From: JACCTI01 sp038237435 | Lineage (GTDB): Bacteria > Verrucomicrobiota > Verrucomicrobiia > Chthoniobacterales > UBA10450 | Assembly: GCA_038237435.1 (NCBI GenBank) | Contig: JBBRYT010000011.1 | Span: 1 to 64,000 of the forward strand | Direction of reading: 5' to 3' | DNA length: 64,000 nucleotides | Part shown: piece by piece, positions 52,715 to 60,496 of the stretch | Layout: each line of letters opens with the position of its first letter | Numbering within the stretch: the stretch's first letter is position 1 | Translations under genes and position numbers: made by a program | The notes under the pieces: model-generated | What the model saw: only the letters and a program-made list of their open reading frames with translations | The model's database searches: none | What the model was told of the DNA's origin: nothing

Positions 52715-55174
52715 TTAGGCATTGCGTGCCAGCGCGATCATCGGATCGGCGCGCGTGGCGCGGACGGCTGGGATGTAACTGGCGAGCAATGCGACGAGCG
52801 CGAGCGCGAACGTCACGAGCGCAAAACTGGAAACATCAAACGCGCCGACGTTGTAGAGCATGGCGCTGAGCGCGCGGGTGCAGAAGAAGGCGAGCACCAA
52901 ACCGATGATTGTGCCTAACGAGACTAGGCGTGCGGCGCGTCCGACTACTAACAAAAGAACATCGCGACGCGTGGCCCCGAGCGCCATGCGCACGCCGATT
53001 TCATGTGTGCGTTGCACGACGAGAAACGACATCACACCGTAAATTCCGACCGATGCCAGAATGAGCGCGACGGCGGCGAAGACGCTGATCATCGCGACGG
53101 AAAGGCGACGCGGGGCGATCGACTCAGCCGCGACATTTTCCAACGTGCGCACATTGGCCGCGGGCAATTCCGGATCGAGCCGGTGAAGTTCCCGGCGGAT
53201 TGTGTCGGTAAGCGCGCGCGGATCTTGTTTGCTGCGTGTGGCGAGAATCATTCCGCGATAAGGCTGCTGCGGATGCGGCAAATAATATTCGGGCTTCGGA
53301 TCAACATCGAGACCTTGGTGTCGCATGTCGCCAACCACTCCGATGATCGAGATCCATTCCGGATCCGGTTTGCGCGTGTCGCTAAAAGTAATGCGTTTGC
53401 CGACGGCCTCCTGATTCGGAAACCATTTCTTGGCGAAGGTTTGATTAACGATGGTTACTTTCGGCGCGTCAGCGTTATCGCGCTGATCGAAGAGACGGCC
53501 GCTGCGCAATAGCACGCGCAGGACCTTGAAATAATCGAACGTGGCGACGCGGATTTCTTCGTCGGGATAAACCTTGTTCGTCGCCATCGGGTCGGTCCCT
53601 TCAATGGCGAAAGAGCTGTCGCTGTTGTTGCCGCTTAGCGGAAGAATGGTGGCAACCGCAGCGGCTTCGACGCCGGGGAGGGCCTCGACGCGCCTAATGA
53701 GTTCTGCAAAAAAATCGCCGACTGGTTTGCCGCGGGCATATTTCGCGACCGGCAACGAAACCTCCATGGTCAGGACATTTTGCGGATCGAAACCGGGATC
53801 GACATTTTGCAAACGCACGAAGCTCTTGACCAACAAACTCGCGCCCACGAGCAGGACGAGAGCGAGCGCCACTTCCGCGACGACGAGCATGTTGCGCATG
53901 CGATTGCGACGCGCTCCGCTGGTCGAACCGCGTCCGCCTTCTTTCAAAGCTTCGGTCAATTCCGGTTTGGCGCTGGCGAGTGCCGGGAAAAAACCGATGA
54001 GAATTCCGGTGCCTAACGAGACCAAGAGTGTGATGACGAGAACGCGTGTGTCGAGATTCGCTTCCGCGATGCGGGGGACACTTTGCGTGCCGATGGCGCG
54101 GAGCAGATCGAGCCCCCAGATCGCAAGCATGGCACCGGCGATTCCGCCGATGAGCGCGAGCAAAACACTTTCCGTGAGCAATTGTCGCAAGAGGCGACCG
54201 CGTCCTGCGCCGAGCGCGACGCGAATGGCAAACTCGCGTTCACGCGCACCCGCCCGCGCGAGTAACATCGTGGTCAGGTTCGCGCAGGCGATGAGCAGCA
54301 CGGCGACGACTGCGCAGAAAAGAATGACCAGCGCAGTGCGCATGCCGCCGACGACTTGATCGTGAAAGGCGTAAAGCGAGGCGCCGAATTTTGTCGCCGG
54401 TTGGTAGTTGTCGGGAAAACGCGTGTGCCAGTTCGCGATGATGGTATCGAGCTCGGCCTGCGCTTGCGCGACCGTCACGCCCGATTTGATGCGACCTATG
54501 ATTCCGAAACTGCGGGAGCCGCGTGATTCGAGATCGTTCTTCGTGAAGGCGATCGGTTTCCAGACATCGACTTTCCCGCCGAAGGTGCCGCCCTGAATAT
54601 TGAAGAGCGGAAGCGGGAACTGAAATTGTTCCGGCATCATGCCAACGACGGTATAGGTCGCGCCGTTGAGCGAGAGTTGTTTGCCGACAATTTCCGGATC
54701 GGAATTGAAACGCCGTTTCCACAAGCGCTCGCTGATCACGACGACGTTGTCGTTGCCTTCACCGAACTCGTTAGGCGTGAAGACGCGGCCTCTGCTCGGC
54801 TGAATTCCAAGCACCTGAAACACACTCGGCGTGACGACTGCGCCTGAAATTCTTTCCGGCATGTCGCCAGCCGTGAGATTGAGATCGATGTAATCGAACC
54901 CGCCGATTTCCAGGCTCTTCAGCTCCTTGGTGTAATCGAGATACTCCGGCGCGGAGACCGGAATTCGGTCGAGCCCTTGCGCAGAAAATTTTTGCCAAAG
55001 CAAAACTAACTCGTTAGGCGCGCGATACGGCAACGGCCGAATCAGAAGCGCGTTGATTAAACTGAAGACGGCGGTGTTCGCGCCGATGGCGAGCGCCACG
55101 GTGATAATGGCGATGAGCGAAAAACCGGGCGTGTTGGCCAGGTTCCGAAACGCATGGCGAATTTCTTGCAGCAT
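52715..55174 (-). CDS. ADOP/MacB-type ABC permease (ALARN-ending subgroup)
   Basis: An 819-residue permease. Start MLQEIRHAFRNLANTPGFSL. Periplasmic domain 1 has GAVVTPSVFQVLGIQPSRGR. The FtsX unit reads ARAGAREREFAIRVALGAGR, the second VGIYGVMSFLVVQRTHEIGV. End AVRATRADPMIALARNA. Its stop codon TAA is inside the 10-mer copy at 52711. Four more exact copies lie within: 52913 and 54011 (SLG), and 54767 and 55010 (PNE). It begins 4 bp after the upstream permease gene. Confidence 0.92.
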   Translation of the reverse strand: MLQEIRHAFRNLANTPGFSLIAIITVALAIGANTAVFSLINALLIRPLPYRAPNELVLLWQKFSAQGLDRIPVSAPEYLDYTKELKSLEIGGFDYIDLNLTAGDMPERISGAVVTPSVFQVLGIQPSRGRVFTPNEFGEGNDNVVVISERLWKRRFNSDPEIVGKQLSLNGATYTVVGMMPEQFQFPLPLFNIQGGTFGGKVDVWKPIAFTKNDLESRGSRSFGIIGRIKSGVTVAQAQAELDTIIANWHTRFPDNYQPATKFGASLYAFHDQVVGGMRTALVILFCAVVAVLLIACANLTTMLLARAGAREREFAIRVALGAGRGRLLRQLLTESVLLALIGGIAGAMLAIWGLDLLRAIGTQSVPRIAEANLDTRVLVITLLVSLGTGILIGFFPALASAKPELTEALKEGGRGSTSGARRNRMRNMLVVAEVALALVLLVGASLLVKSFVRLQNVDPGFDPQNVLTMEVSLPVAKYARGKPVGDFFAELIRRVEALPGVEAAAVATILPLSGNNSDSSFAIEGTDPMATNKVYPDEEIRVATFDYFKVLRVLLRSGRLFDQRDNADAPKVTIVNQTFAKKWFPNQEAVGKRITFSDTRKPDPEWISIIGVVGDMRHQGLDVDPKPEYYLPHPQQPYRGMILATRSKQDPRALTDTIRRELHRLDPELPAANVRTLENVAAESIAPRRLSVAMISVFAAVALILASVGIYGVMSFLVVQRTHEIGVRMALGATRRDVLLLVVGRAARLVSLGTIIGLVLAFFCTRALSAMLYNVGAFDVSSFALVTFALALVALLASYIPAVRATRADPMIALARNA

Positions 55175-55178
55175 ATGA

Positions 55179-57593
55179 CTACTCGTAACGAAGCGCTTCG
55201 GTCGGATTCAGACGCATGGCGTGTCGCGCGGGCACGTAACAGGCGATGAGTCCGACGACGAACAGAATCAACGGAACGAAAATGAAGCTGACCGGATCGT
55301 GCGTGGAAATTCCGTGCAGACTACTCGCGAGCAGTTGCATGAGGAAAAATGCGCCGACGATTCCGACGGCGAGACCGATGCCGATCAAGCGCAAACCGTG
55401 CGCGGTGATCATGCGCAAGACATCCGCGGCTTGCGCGCCGAGCGCCATGCGCACGCCGATTTCCTGGGTGCGTTGGCGGACGTTGTAATCCATCACGCCA
55501 TACAAGCCTAACGAAGCCAAAAACAGCGCGAGCCCGGCGAAAATGGTGAAGAGCGAACTGAAGAATCGCACCTGCCAGAAAGATTCGGTCACGACTTCGT
55601 CCATGGTCAGGACGCGATAAATCGGCACGTCCTTGTGCACGCTTTGCACGGCAGTGCGCGCGGCGTTGACGAAACTTTTCGGATCCTTTTTGGTCCGCAT
55701 CACGATCGACATGAAGCGATCGGTCTCCTGGTCTTGTGGAAAATAGACGACCGGGTAAACGCCGGTGTGCACGATGCGATCGAAGATGACCGGCCTAACG
55801 ACACCAACAATCGTAGTCCAAGGTCGCTTTTCGCCCATCGGGACGAGGCTGCGGATTTGGTGCCCGATCGGATCCTGATTTGGGAACCAGAGCCGCGCCG
55901 CCTCTTCGTCGATCAACGCGACCGGCGGCGCATCTTTCTTATCGGCAGCGGAAAATTCGCGACCGCGCAGCAATTGAATACGCGCCGTGTGCATGAAGCC
56001 GGGCGTGATCGAAAGCGTGCGCATCAGGCGCGCGTCCTGCAATTGCTTCGGTTCGGATTCGCCTTCGAGAATGAGCGCGTCGAGACCGATGTTGCCCGAG
56101 GCCGGCAACGTAGTTGTGCCCGCGGCTGACTCGACACCGGGAAGAGCTTCGAGTTTCGGGATTAGTTGATCGAAAAATTGCCGTGGCATTTCCATGTCAG
56201 GAAAAAGTGTCTCCGGCAGACCGACGCGGAAGGTGAGCGTTTGCGACGGATCGGCGCCGATGTCGGTGCGCTGCAAAACTTTGAAACTGCGCATCATCAA
56301 TCCCGCGCCGATGAGCAAGACAATGGCGAGCGCGACTTCGGCGACGACGAGGCCGTTGCGCATGCGTTGCCCTTTCGAGCCGGTGCCAGTGCGGCCGCCT
56401 TCCTTCAAGACGTTGACCAAGTGCGGTCGCGAGACTTGCAGCGCGGGCACCAAGCCAAAGATCAAGCTCGACGCGAGACCGAGTCCGAGCGCGAAAACAA
56501 AAACGCGCCAATCGAAATCGAAATGAATCCAGTAGGGAATTTCGGTCGGGATGGCGGAGAGCATGAGATCGACACCCCAAACGGCGAAGACCAGGCCCAG
56601 CGCACAACCGACGAGCGCGATGACAATGCTTTCCGCGAGAAGTTGCCTAACGATTTGTCGGCGCGTCGCACCGAGCGCGATGCGTATGCCGACTTCACGG
56701 GCGCGGGTTGCACCCCGGGCGAGAAGAAGATTGGCGACATTGGCGCACGCAATCAGGTGCACGAAGAGCACCGCGCCCATGACCAGCAGCGTCATGGTTT
56801 TAAAATTGTGCACCAGCTCTTCTCGAAACGGTTTCGCGTGAACACTGACGCCGGTATTTGTTTCCGGATATTGAATCGCGAGACGCGCGGCGATCGCTTC
56901 TAGTTCACTGCGCGCCTGCGCGATCGACACGCCGGGTTTCACTTTCGCGATCGCGTCGAGAAAGAAATTACCGCGCGGATGTTCCTTTTCGGTGACGTGC
57001 AGCGGCATCCAGATGTCGCAAATTTCCGGGAAGCGCCAGCCCTTCGGCATCACGCCGATGATCGTGACTTGCTTGCCGTTTAGCAGAACAGAACGACCGA
57101 CTACGTTCGAATCGCCGCCGAAATGACTTTTCCAAACGTCATACCCGATGAGCGCGACGGGCGCCGCATTCTGCTGTTCTTCGTCGGGACGAAACAGCCG
57201 ACCAAGAATCGGCTGCACGCCGAGAAAAGTGAAACAATCCGCCGAGATTCCCGCGCCGAGATAACGTTCCGGTTTGTCGCCGCCGGAAAGAATCATCGTG
57301 TTCATTTCCGCAGCGGCGAACCCCTCCAGCGTGGTCGCCTGTTTCTTGAACTCGAGGTAATCCGGAAAGGCGGTGCCTGCGTCGAGATCGGGTTTCTTGA
57401 AGAAATATTGCGCGACGGCGAGCAGGCGATCCTGATCCTGAATCAACGGCAGCGGACGCAGCAGCAGTGCATTGATCGCAGAAAACATGGTGGTCGAACC
57501 ACCGATGCCGAGCGCGATCGCTAGGACCGAGATAATCGAGAATTCCGGAGACTTAATCAGCATCCGCAGCGCGAAACGGAAATCGCGCATCAT
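55179..57593 (-). CDS. ADOP/MacB-type ABC permease, first permease of the superoperon
   Basis: An 804-residue permease. Start MMRDFRFALRMLIKSPEFSI. Periplasmic domain 1 has AGISADCFTFLGVQPILGRL. The FtsX unit reads ARGATRAREVGIRIALGATR, the second LGLYGVMDYNVRQRTQEIGV. End PARHAMRLNPTEALRYE. Its ATG 57593 overlaps the TGA of a small secreted-protein gene by 4 nt, so translation is coupled. Only 10-mer near-copies occur here (55506, 55793 and 56645). It is the permease gene closest to the promoter-proximal ATPase and adaptor genes, so it is the best candidate for a complete MacAB-like unit. Confidence 0.92.
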   Translation of the reverse strand: MMRDFRFALRMLIKSPEFSIISVLAIALGIGGSTTMFSAINALLLRPLPLIQDQDRLLAVAQYFFKKPDLDAGTAFPDYLEFKKQATTLEGFAAAEMNTMILSGGDKPERYLGAGISADCFTFLGVQPILGRLFRPDEEQQNAAPVALIGYDVWKSHFGGDSNVVGRSVLLNGKQVTIIGVMPKGWRFPEICDIWMPLHVTEKEHPRGNFFLDAIAKVKPGVSIAQARSELEAIAARLAIQYPETNTGVSVHAKPFREELVHNFKTMTLLVMGAVLFVHLIACANVANLLLARGATRAREVGIRIALGATRRQIVRQLLAESIVIALVGCALGLVFAVWGVDLMLSAIPTEIPYWIHFDFDWRVFVFALGLGLASSLIFGLVPALQVSRPHLVNVLKEGGRTGTGSKGQRMRNGLVVAEVALAIVLLIGAGLMMRSFKVLQRTDIGADPSQTLTFRVGLPETLFPDMEMPRQFFDQLIPKLEALPGVESAAGTTTLPASGNIGLDALILEGESEPKQLQDARLMRTLSITPGFMHTARIQLLRGREFSAADKKDAPPVALIDEEAARLWFPNQDPIGHQIRSLVPMGEKRPWTTIVGVVRPVIFDRIVHTGVYPVVYFPQDQETDRFMSIVMRTKKDPKSFVNAARTAVQSVHKDVPIYRVLTMDEVVTESFWQVRFFSSLFTIFAGLALFLASLGLYGVMDYNVRQRTQEIGVRMALGAQAADVLRMITAHGLRLIGIGLAVGIVGAFFLMQLLASSLHGISTHDPVSFIFVPLILFVVGLIACYVPARHAMRLNPTEALRYE

Positions 57594-57832
57594 AAATTCA
57601 ACCCCCGACCAACGCAGGGAAGATCTTCGCGCAGGAAAGATGTCCGCAGAACTGGGGGCGCCTCACAGCGCGTCGGTTTTGAGGATGTGCCGTCGAGCGT
57701 GCGGAAAAGGCCTAACGAGTTCTGCGGGGGCGTCGGTGAAGGCGCAGCCGGATGAGACGGCGGGCTTGTCTTGCTCACCGTCACAATCGCATTGGCGATT
57801 AAGAGGAGCAGGACAATGACCGCGCGATTCAT
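57590..57832 (-). CDS. small signal-anchored protein of unknown function
   Basis: An 80-residue protein. The N-terminal MNRAVIVLLLLIANAIVTVS is a signal peptide or membrane anchor, then a Pro/Ser-rich stretch (TSPPSHPAAPSPTPPQN) and a basic, Cys-containing end (TRCEAPPVLRTSFLRE). No family is recognised. Its stop overlaps the first permease's start (ATGA), which supports real translation. A 55-bp gap separates it from the ATPase gene upstream. One 10-mer copy (57710) lies inside. Confidence 0.5.
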   Translation of the reverse strand: MNRAVIVLLLLIANAIVTVSKTSPPSHPAAPSPTPPQNSLGLFRTLDGTSSKPTRCEAPPVLRTSFLREDLPCVGRGLNL

Positions 57833-57887
57833 CGCGTTTCCTTTGTGGCTCGAGAACTACATCAATTAAAGAGGAGCCAACGACTCG

Positions 57888-58628
57888 TTAGGCCGCCATG
57901 CGATCTTCCACCACACGTCCGTCGAAGACGTGAATCGTGCGATCAGCATGCTGCGCGAAACGAACGTCGTGCGTGACCATGCAGATAGTCGCGCCGCTGG
58001 CGTGCAGTTCCTTGAGCAAATCCATGACCGCTTCGCCGTTGCGCGAATCGAGGTTACCGGTCGGTTCGTCCGCGAGCAGAATGGCCGGATGACCCGCGAG
58101 CGCACGCGCCACCGCGACGCGCTGTTGCTGCCCACCGGAGAGCTGACTCGGCAAATGTTTCGCGCGATGTCCCATGCCCACGCGCTCAAGCGCGGTCACG
58201 ACATGTTCTTTGCGTTCGCTCGAAGGCATGCCGCGATAGGTCAAAGGCAGCTCGACGTTTTCGTAAACGGTGAGGTCGCCGATGAGATTGAAGCTTTGGA
58301 AAATGAATCCGATCTCGCGATTGCGAATGCGCGCGCGCTCCGGGAAGGAGAGGTTCGCGACCTCGGTTCCTTTGAGCGCGTAGCTGCCACCGCTCGGCGT
58401 ATCGAGCAATCCGAGAATGGAAAGCAGCGTCGATTTTCCGCAGCCCGACGGGCCGGCGATCGACACGTACTCGCCTTTGCGGATATCGAGATGAATTCCG
58501 GAAAGCGCGTGGGTCTCGACTTCGTCCGTGAGGAAAACCTTGGTGACGTCTTCGAGTTTGATCAGGGTAGCGCCGTTTGATCCGTTGGTGGGCGAGCGGC
58601 GTTCTTCGGTGGCTGTTTCAGTGGTCAT
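57888..58628 (-). CDS. ABC transporter ATP-binding protein (MacB/LolD type)
   Basis: A 246-residue nucleotide-binding protein. After a 23-residue Thr/Glu-rich extension come LIKLEDVTKVFLTDEVETHA, Walker A SIAGPSGCGKSTLLSILG, the Q loop FIFQSFNLIGDLTVYENVEL, signature LPSQLSGGQQQRVAVARAL, Walker B AILLADEPTGNLD and the H loop MVTHDVRFAQHAD. This is a standard MacB/LolD-like ATPase, closer to consensus than the second copy at 47170. It lies 29 bp after the adaptor gene, the classic MacA-MacB order. The final codons GCG GCC TAA include a 10-mer copy (57884). It probably powers the permease at 55179-57593 and perhaps others in the train. Confidence 0.95.
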   Translation of the reverse strand: MTTETATEERRSPTNGSNGATLIKLEDVTKVFLTDEVETHALSGIHLDIRKGEYVSIAGPSGCGKSTLLSILGLLDTPSGGSYALKGTEVANLSFPERARIRNREIGFIFQSFNLIGDLTVYENVELPLTYRGMPSSERKEHVVTALERVGMGHRAKHLPSQLSGGQQQRVAVARALAGHPAILLADEPTGNLDSRNGEAVMDLLKELHASGATICMVTHDVRFAQHADRTIHVFDGRVVEDRMAA

Positions 58629-58657
58629 GGGTCTTTTTTGGTTGGGATGGAGGCGGA

Positions 58658-59986
58658 TTAGTTGAGACGAATGCGATCGTGCGCGTCCATCGCGCTGGTA
58701 TCGGACAGGATGACCTGATCGCCGGGTGTGAGACCGTTAATGATCTCGATCGTGTTGACGGAGCTGCGGCCCAATTTCACTGGGGTGCGGACCGCTTCGG
58801 AAGTTCCTGCGACGAGCTTGAAAATGCCGACGGTGTTGTTTTCCTGACCAAAGGCGGGACGGCCGACGTAGACGACATCGTCTAAACGCTCAAGCTCGAT
58901 CGTGCCATCGACACTCAAGTCGGGACGCGCGCCTTTCGGAAGTTCGCCATCAAGCGCGACGTCGACTTTGACCGTGCCTTGTTCGACTGCGGGGTCGACG
59001 CGAATGACGTGGCCTTCAACGATGCCGTTGCGCGTATCGATGCTCGCCTTCTGATTAATCTGAATGTCTTTCGCCTGCGTCTCCGCGATTTTGACTTCGG
59101 CTTTCAACTTCGTCGGATCGGCCACACGCGCGAGATTCGTTCCAGGCGTGACGCGCTGCCCGACTTCAACCGGCAGCTGTTGCAACACGCCTGTGAAATC
59201 GGCGCGCACCTTCAGCTGCTCCATCTGGCCCTTTTTTAAGAGCGCGTTTGCCTTGACTTGATCAACCGCGGCTTGCTTGGAAGCGATCTGCGGCTCGATG
59301 TTATTCTTGGCGAATTCGTAACGCTTTTGTTCGATCCCATCGCGCAGGGAGAGGTCCTCGGCTTTGATCTTCGAAGTCCGATGCACAAGATCGGAGACCA
59401 GTCCGTTTCTGGCCAAATTGTCATTCGTCTCGTTCTCCATCTTGGCCTGCTGATATTCGGAATGAACGCGGGCCGCGGTGGATTCCTGGTCGAGCAACTC
59501 GCGCTGCAACGTCGCGCGCAACGTCGTGAGCTCAGCCTGCGCCGCTGTATATTGGAGCTCAGCGTCCCGCGCTGCTTGTTCAACTTCCGGGCTGGTCAAT
59601 TCGATCAGCGCCGTATCCGGTTCGACATGCGCACCCGGCCTAACGATAATTTTGTCGACGCGCCCTTCGGTCCGAGCGGCGATCCAACGAATTTCTTCCG
59701 GCACCAAAGTTCCAAGACCACGCACCTGGCGCACCATTGGCCCGCGCTTCACCGTATCGACCCACACCGTCGAGCGATCGATGCTCGGCACGGCCGGTTT
59801 TAAACGCGAGAGAGCAAACGTGATGACGATCAAAGCCAGGATTCCGCCGGCGATCATCATGATGCGCTTTTGCTTTTTCTTTTTCGCAACGCCGGCGCGC
59901 GGCACATCCATGGTGTTAGTGGCCTGGGTGAATCCGCTTGGTCGCACGATAGTGTTGTCTTCCTTCGCTTTTAAGTTGGGTTGCAT
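58658..59986 (-). CDS. MacA/RND-type periplasmic adaptor (membrane fusion protein)
   Basis: A periplasmic adaptor of 442 residues linking an inner-membrane ABC transporter to the outer membrane. ATG 59986 (MQPNLKAKEDNTIVRP) is preferred over 60013, which would overlap the upstream gene's stop. A cytoplasmic basic stretch AKKKKQKRIMMIAGGILAL leads into one transmembrane segment, then the first half of a biotinyl-lipoyl domain (GRVDKIIVRPGAHVEPDTA). A long coiled-coil hairpin (residues about 130-240) follows, then the second lipoyl half (VRADFTGVLQQLPVEVGQRV), a beta-barrel region (KAEVKIAETQAKDIQINQKA) and a C-terminal part with INGLTPGDQVILSD. No TolC-like gene is adjacent. It lies 14 bp after a small membrane-protein gene. 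Confidence 0.93.
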   Translation of the reverse strand: MQPNLKAKEDNTIVRPSGFTQATNTMDVPRAGVAKKKKQKRIMMIAGGILALIVITFALSRLKPAVPSIDRSTVWVDTVKRGPMVRQVRGLGTLVPEEIRWIAARTEGRVDKIIVRPGAHVEPDTALIELTSPEVEQAARDAELQYTAAQAELTTLRATLQRELLDQESTAARVHSEYQQAKMENETNDNLARNGLVSDLVHRTSKIKAEDLSLRDGIEQKRYEFAKNNIEPQIASKQAAVDQVKANALLKKGQMEQLKVRADFTGVLQQLPVEVGQRVTPGTNLARVADPTKLKAEVKIAETQAKDIQINQKASIDTRNGIVEGHVIRVDPAVEQGTVKVDVALDGELPKGARPDLSVDGTIELERLDDVVYVGRPAFGQENNTVGIFKLVAGTSEAVRTPVKLGRSSVNTIEIINGLTPGDQVILSDTSAMDAHDRIRLN

Positions 59987-60000
59987 TGCAAGGGTGGCAG

Positions 60001-60291
60001 TTAAAGAACCCAATCGACCAATTGGCGTGCGACTTGAAAAAGCGGAACGGAAACGGTCACAACGATGAGCGCAAAAACCAGCGCTTCACTTGCGAAGTGA
60101 GTGCGCGCTTCCTTTTTGAAATACTCGTCGCTAATTCCGCGGAAAGACGGATAGCCCTCGCCTTTGCAACGACCGGAGAAATCGAACGAGCTCGCGCGAA
60201 AATGATAATCTGTTTTCGGCAGCGCGTTGCCGCGCACGCCTGCGACTGAATCGCGTCGGCTATTCTCGGTTGCGGTGAAGGTTGGTTTCAT
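60001..60291 (-). CDS. small single-span membrane protein, first gene behind the sigma-54 promoter
   Basis: A 96-residue protein. ATG 60291 (MKPTFTATENSRRDSVAG) is chosen because the alternative at 60315 lacks a better ribosome site. A hydrophilic N-terminal domain of about 65 residues with Lys, Arg and aromatic residues (RCKGEGYPSFRGISDEYFKK) precedes one transmembrane helix (ALVFALIVVTVSVPLFQVA) and a short tail. The topology is probably cytoplasmic N-terminus. No family is recognised. It is the first gene after the -24/-12 promoter (about 64 nt from the predicted start of transcription) and is directly upstream of the adaptor gene, so it may regulate or assemble the transporter. Confidence 0.6.
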   Translation of the reverse strand: MKPTFTATENSRRDSVAGVRGNALPKTDYHFRASSFDFSGRCKGEGYPSFRGISDEYFKKEARTHFASEALVFALIVVTVSVPLFQVARQLVDWVL

Positions 60292-60365
60292 CTCTTTCTG
60301 TCCGTTGAGATGCACGCGGCATCGTCGTTGGATTCAAAAGTTTTTGTTTAGTCGCGCGGAGCTAT

Positions 60366-60381
60366 TGCAATGTGCGTGCCA
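60366..60381 (-). promoter_or_regulatory. sigma-54 (-24/-12) promoter of the transporter superoperon
   Basis: On the minus strand TGGCACG (60381-60375), four bases (CACA), TTGCA (60370-60366) is a perfect match to the TGGCACG-N4-TTGCW consensus. It lies between the kinase gene's stop (60497) and the first superoperon gene (start 60291), pointing into the superoperon. Transcription would begin near 60354. An inverted pair TGCAC (60388-60392) and GTGCA (60412-60416) upstream could bind an activator, but that is speculative. Confidence 0.8.
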
Positions 60382-60425
60382 CGTGTTTGCACATAGTCAC
60401 AAGCGACAACAGTGCAGCGGTTTAC

Positions 60426-60446
60426 GACGCGCCTGAAAAGCGCGCC
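60426..60446 (-). terminator. candidate terminator hairpin between kinase gene and sigma-54 promoter
   Basis: A 7-bp GC-rich stem GGCGCGC/GCGCGTC with one G-U pair and a 7-nt loop stands just after the kinase gene and before the promoter. No T tract follows, so it may end the upstream transcript only weakly. Confidence 0.35.
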
Positions 60447-60496
60447 ACCCCGAGCGTAACGCCGCTAGTGGGATTGCGCTGTCCCAGATGCGGGAC

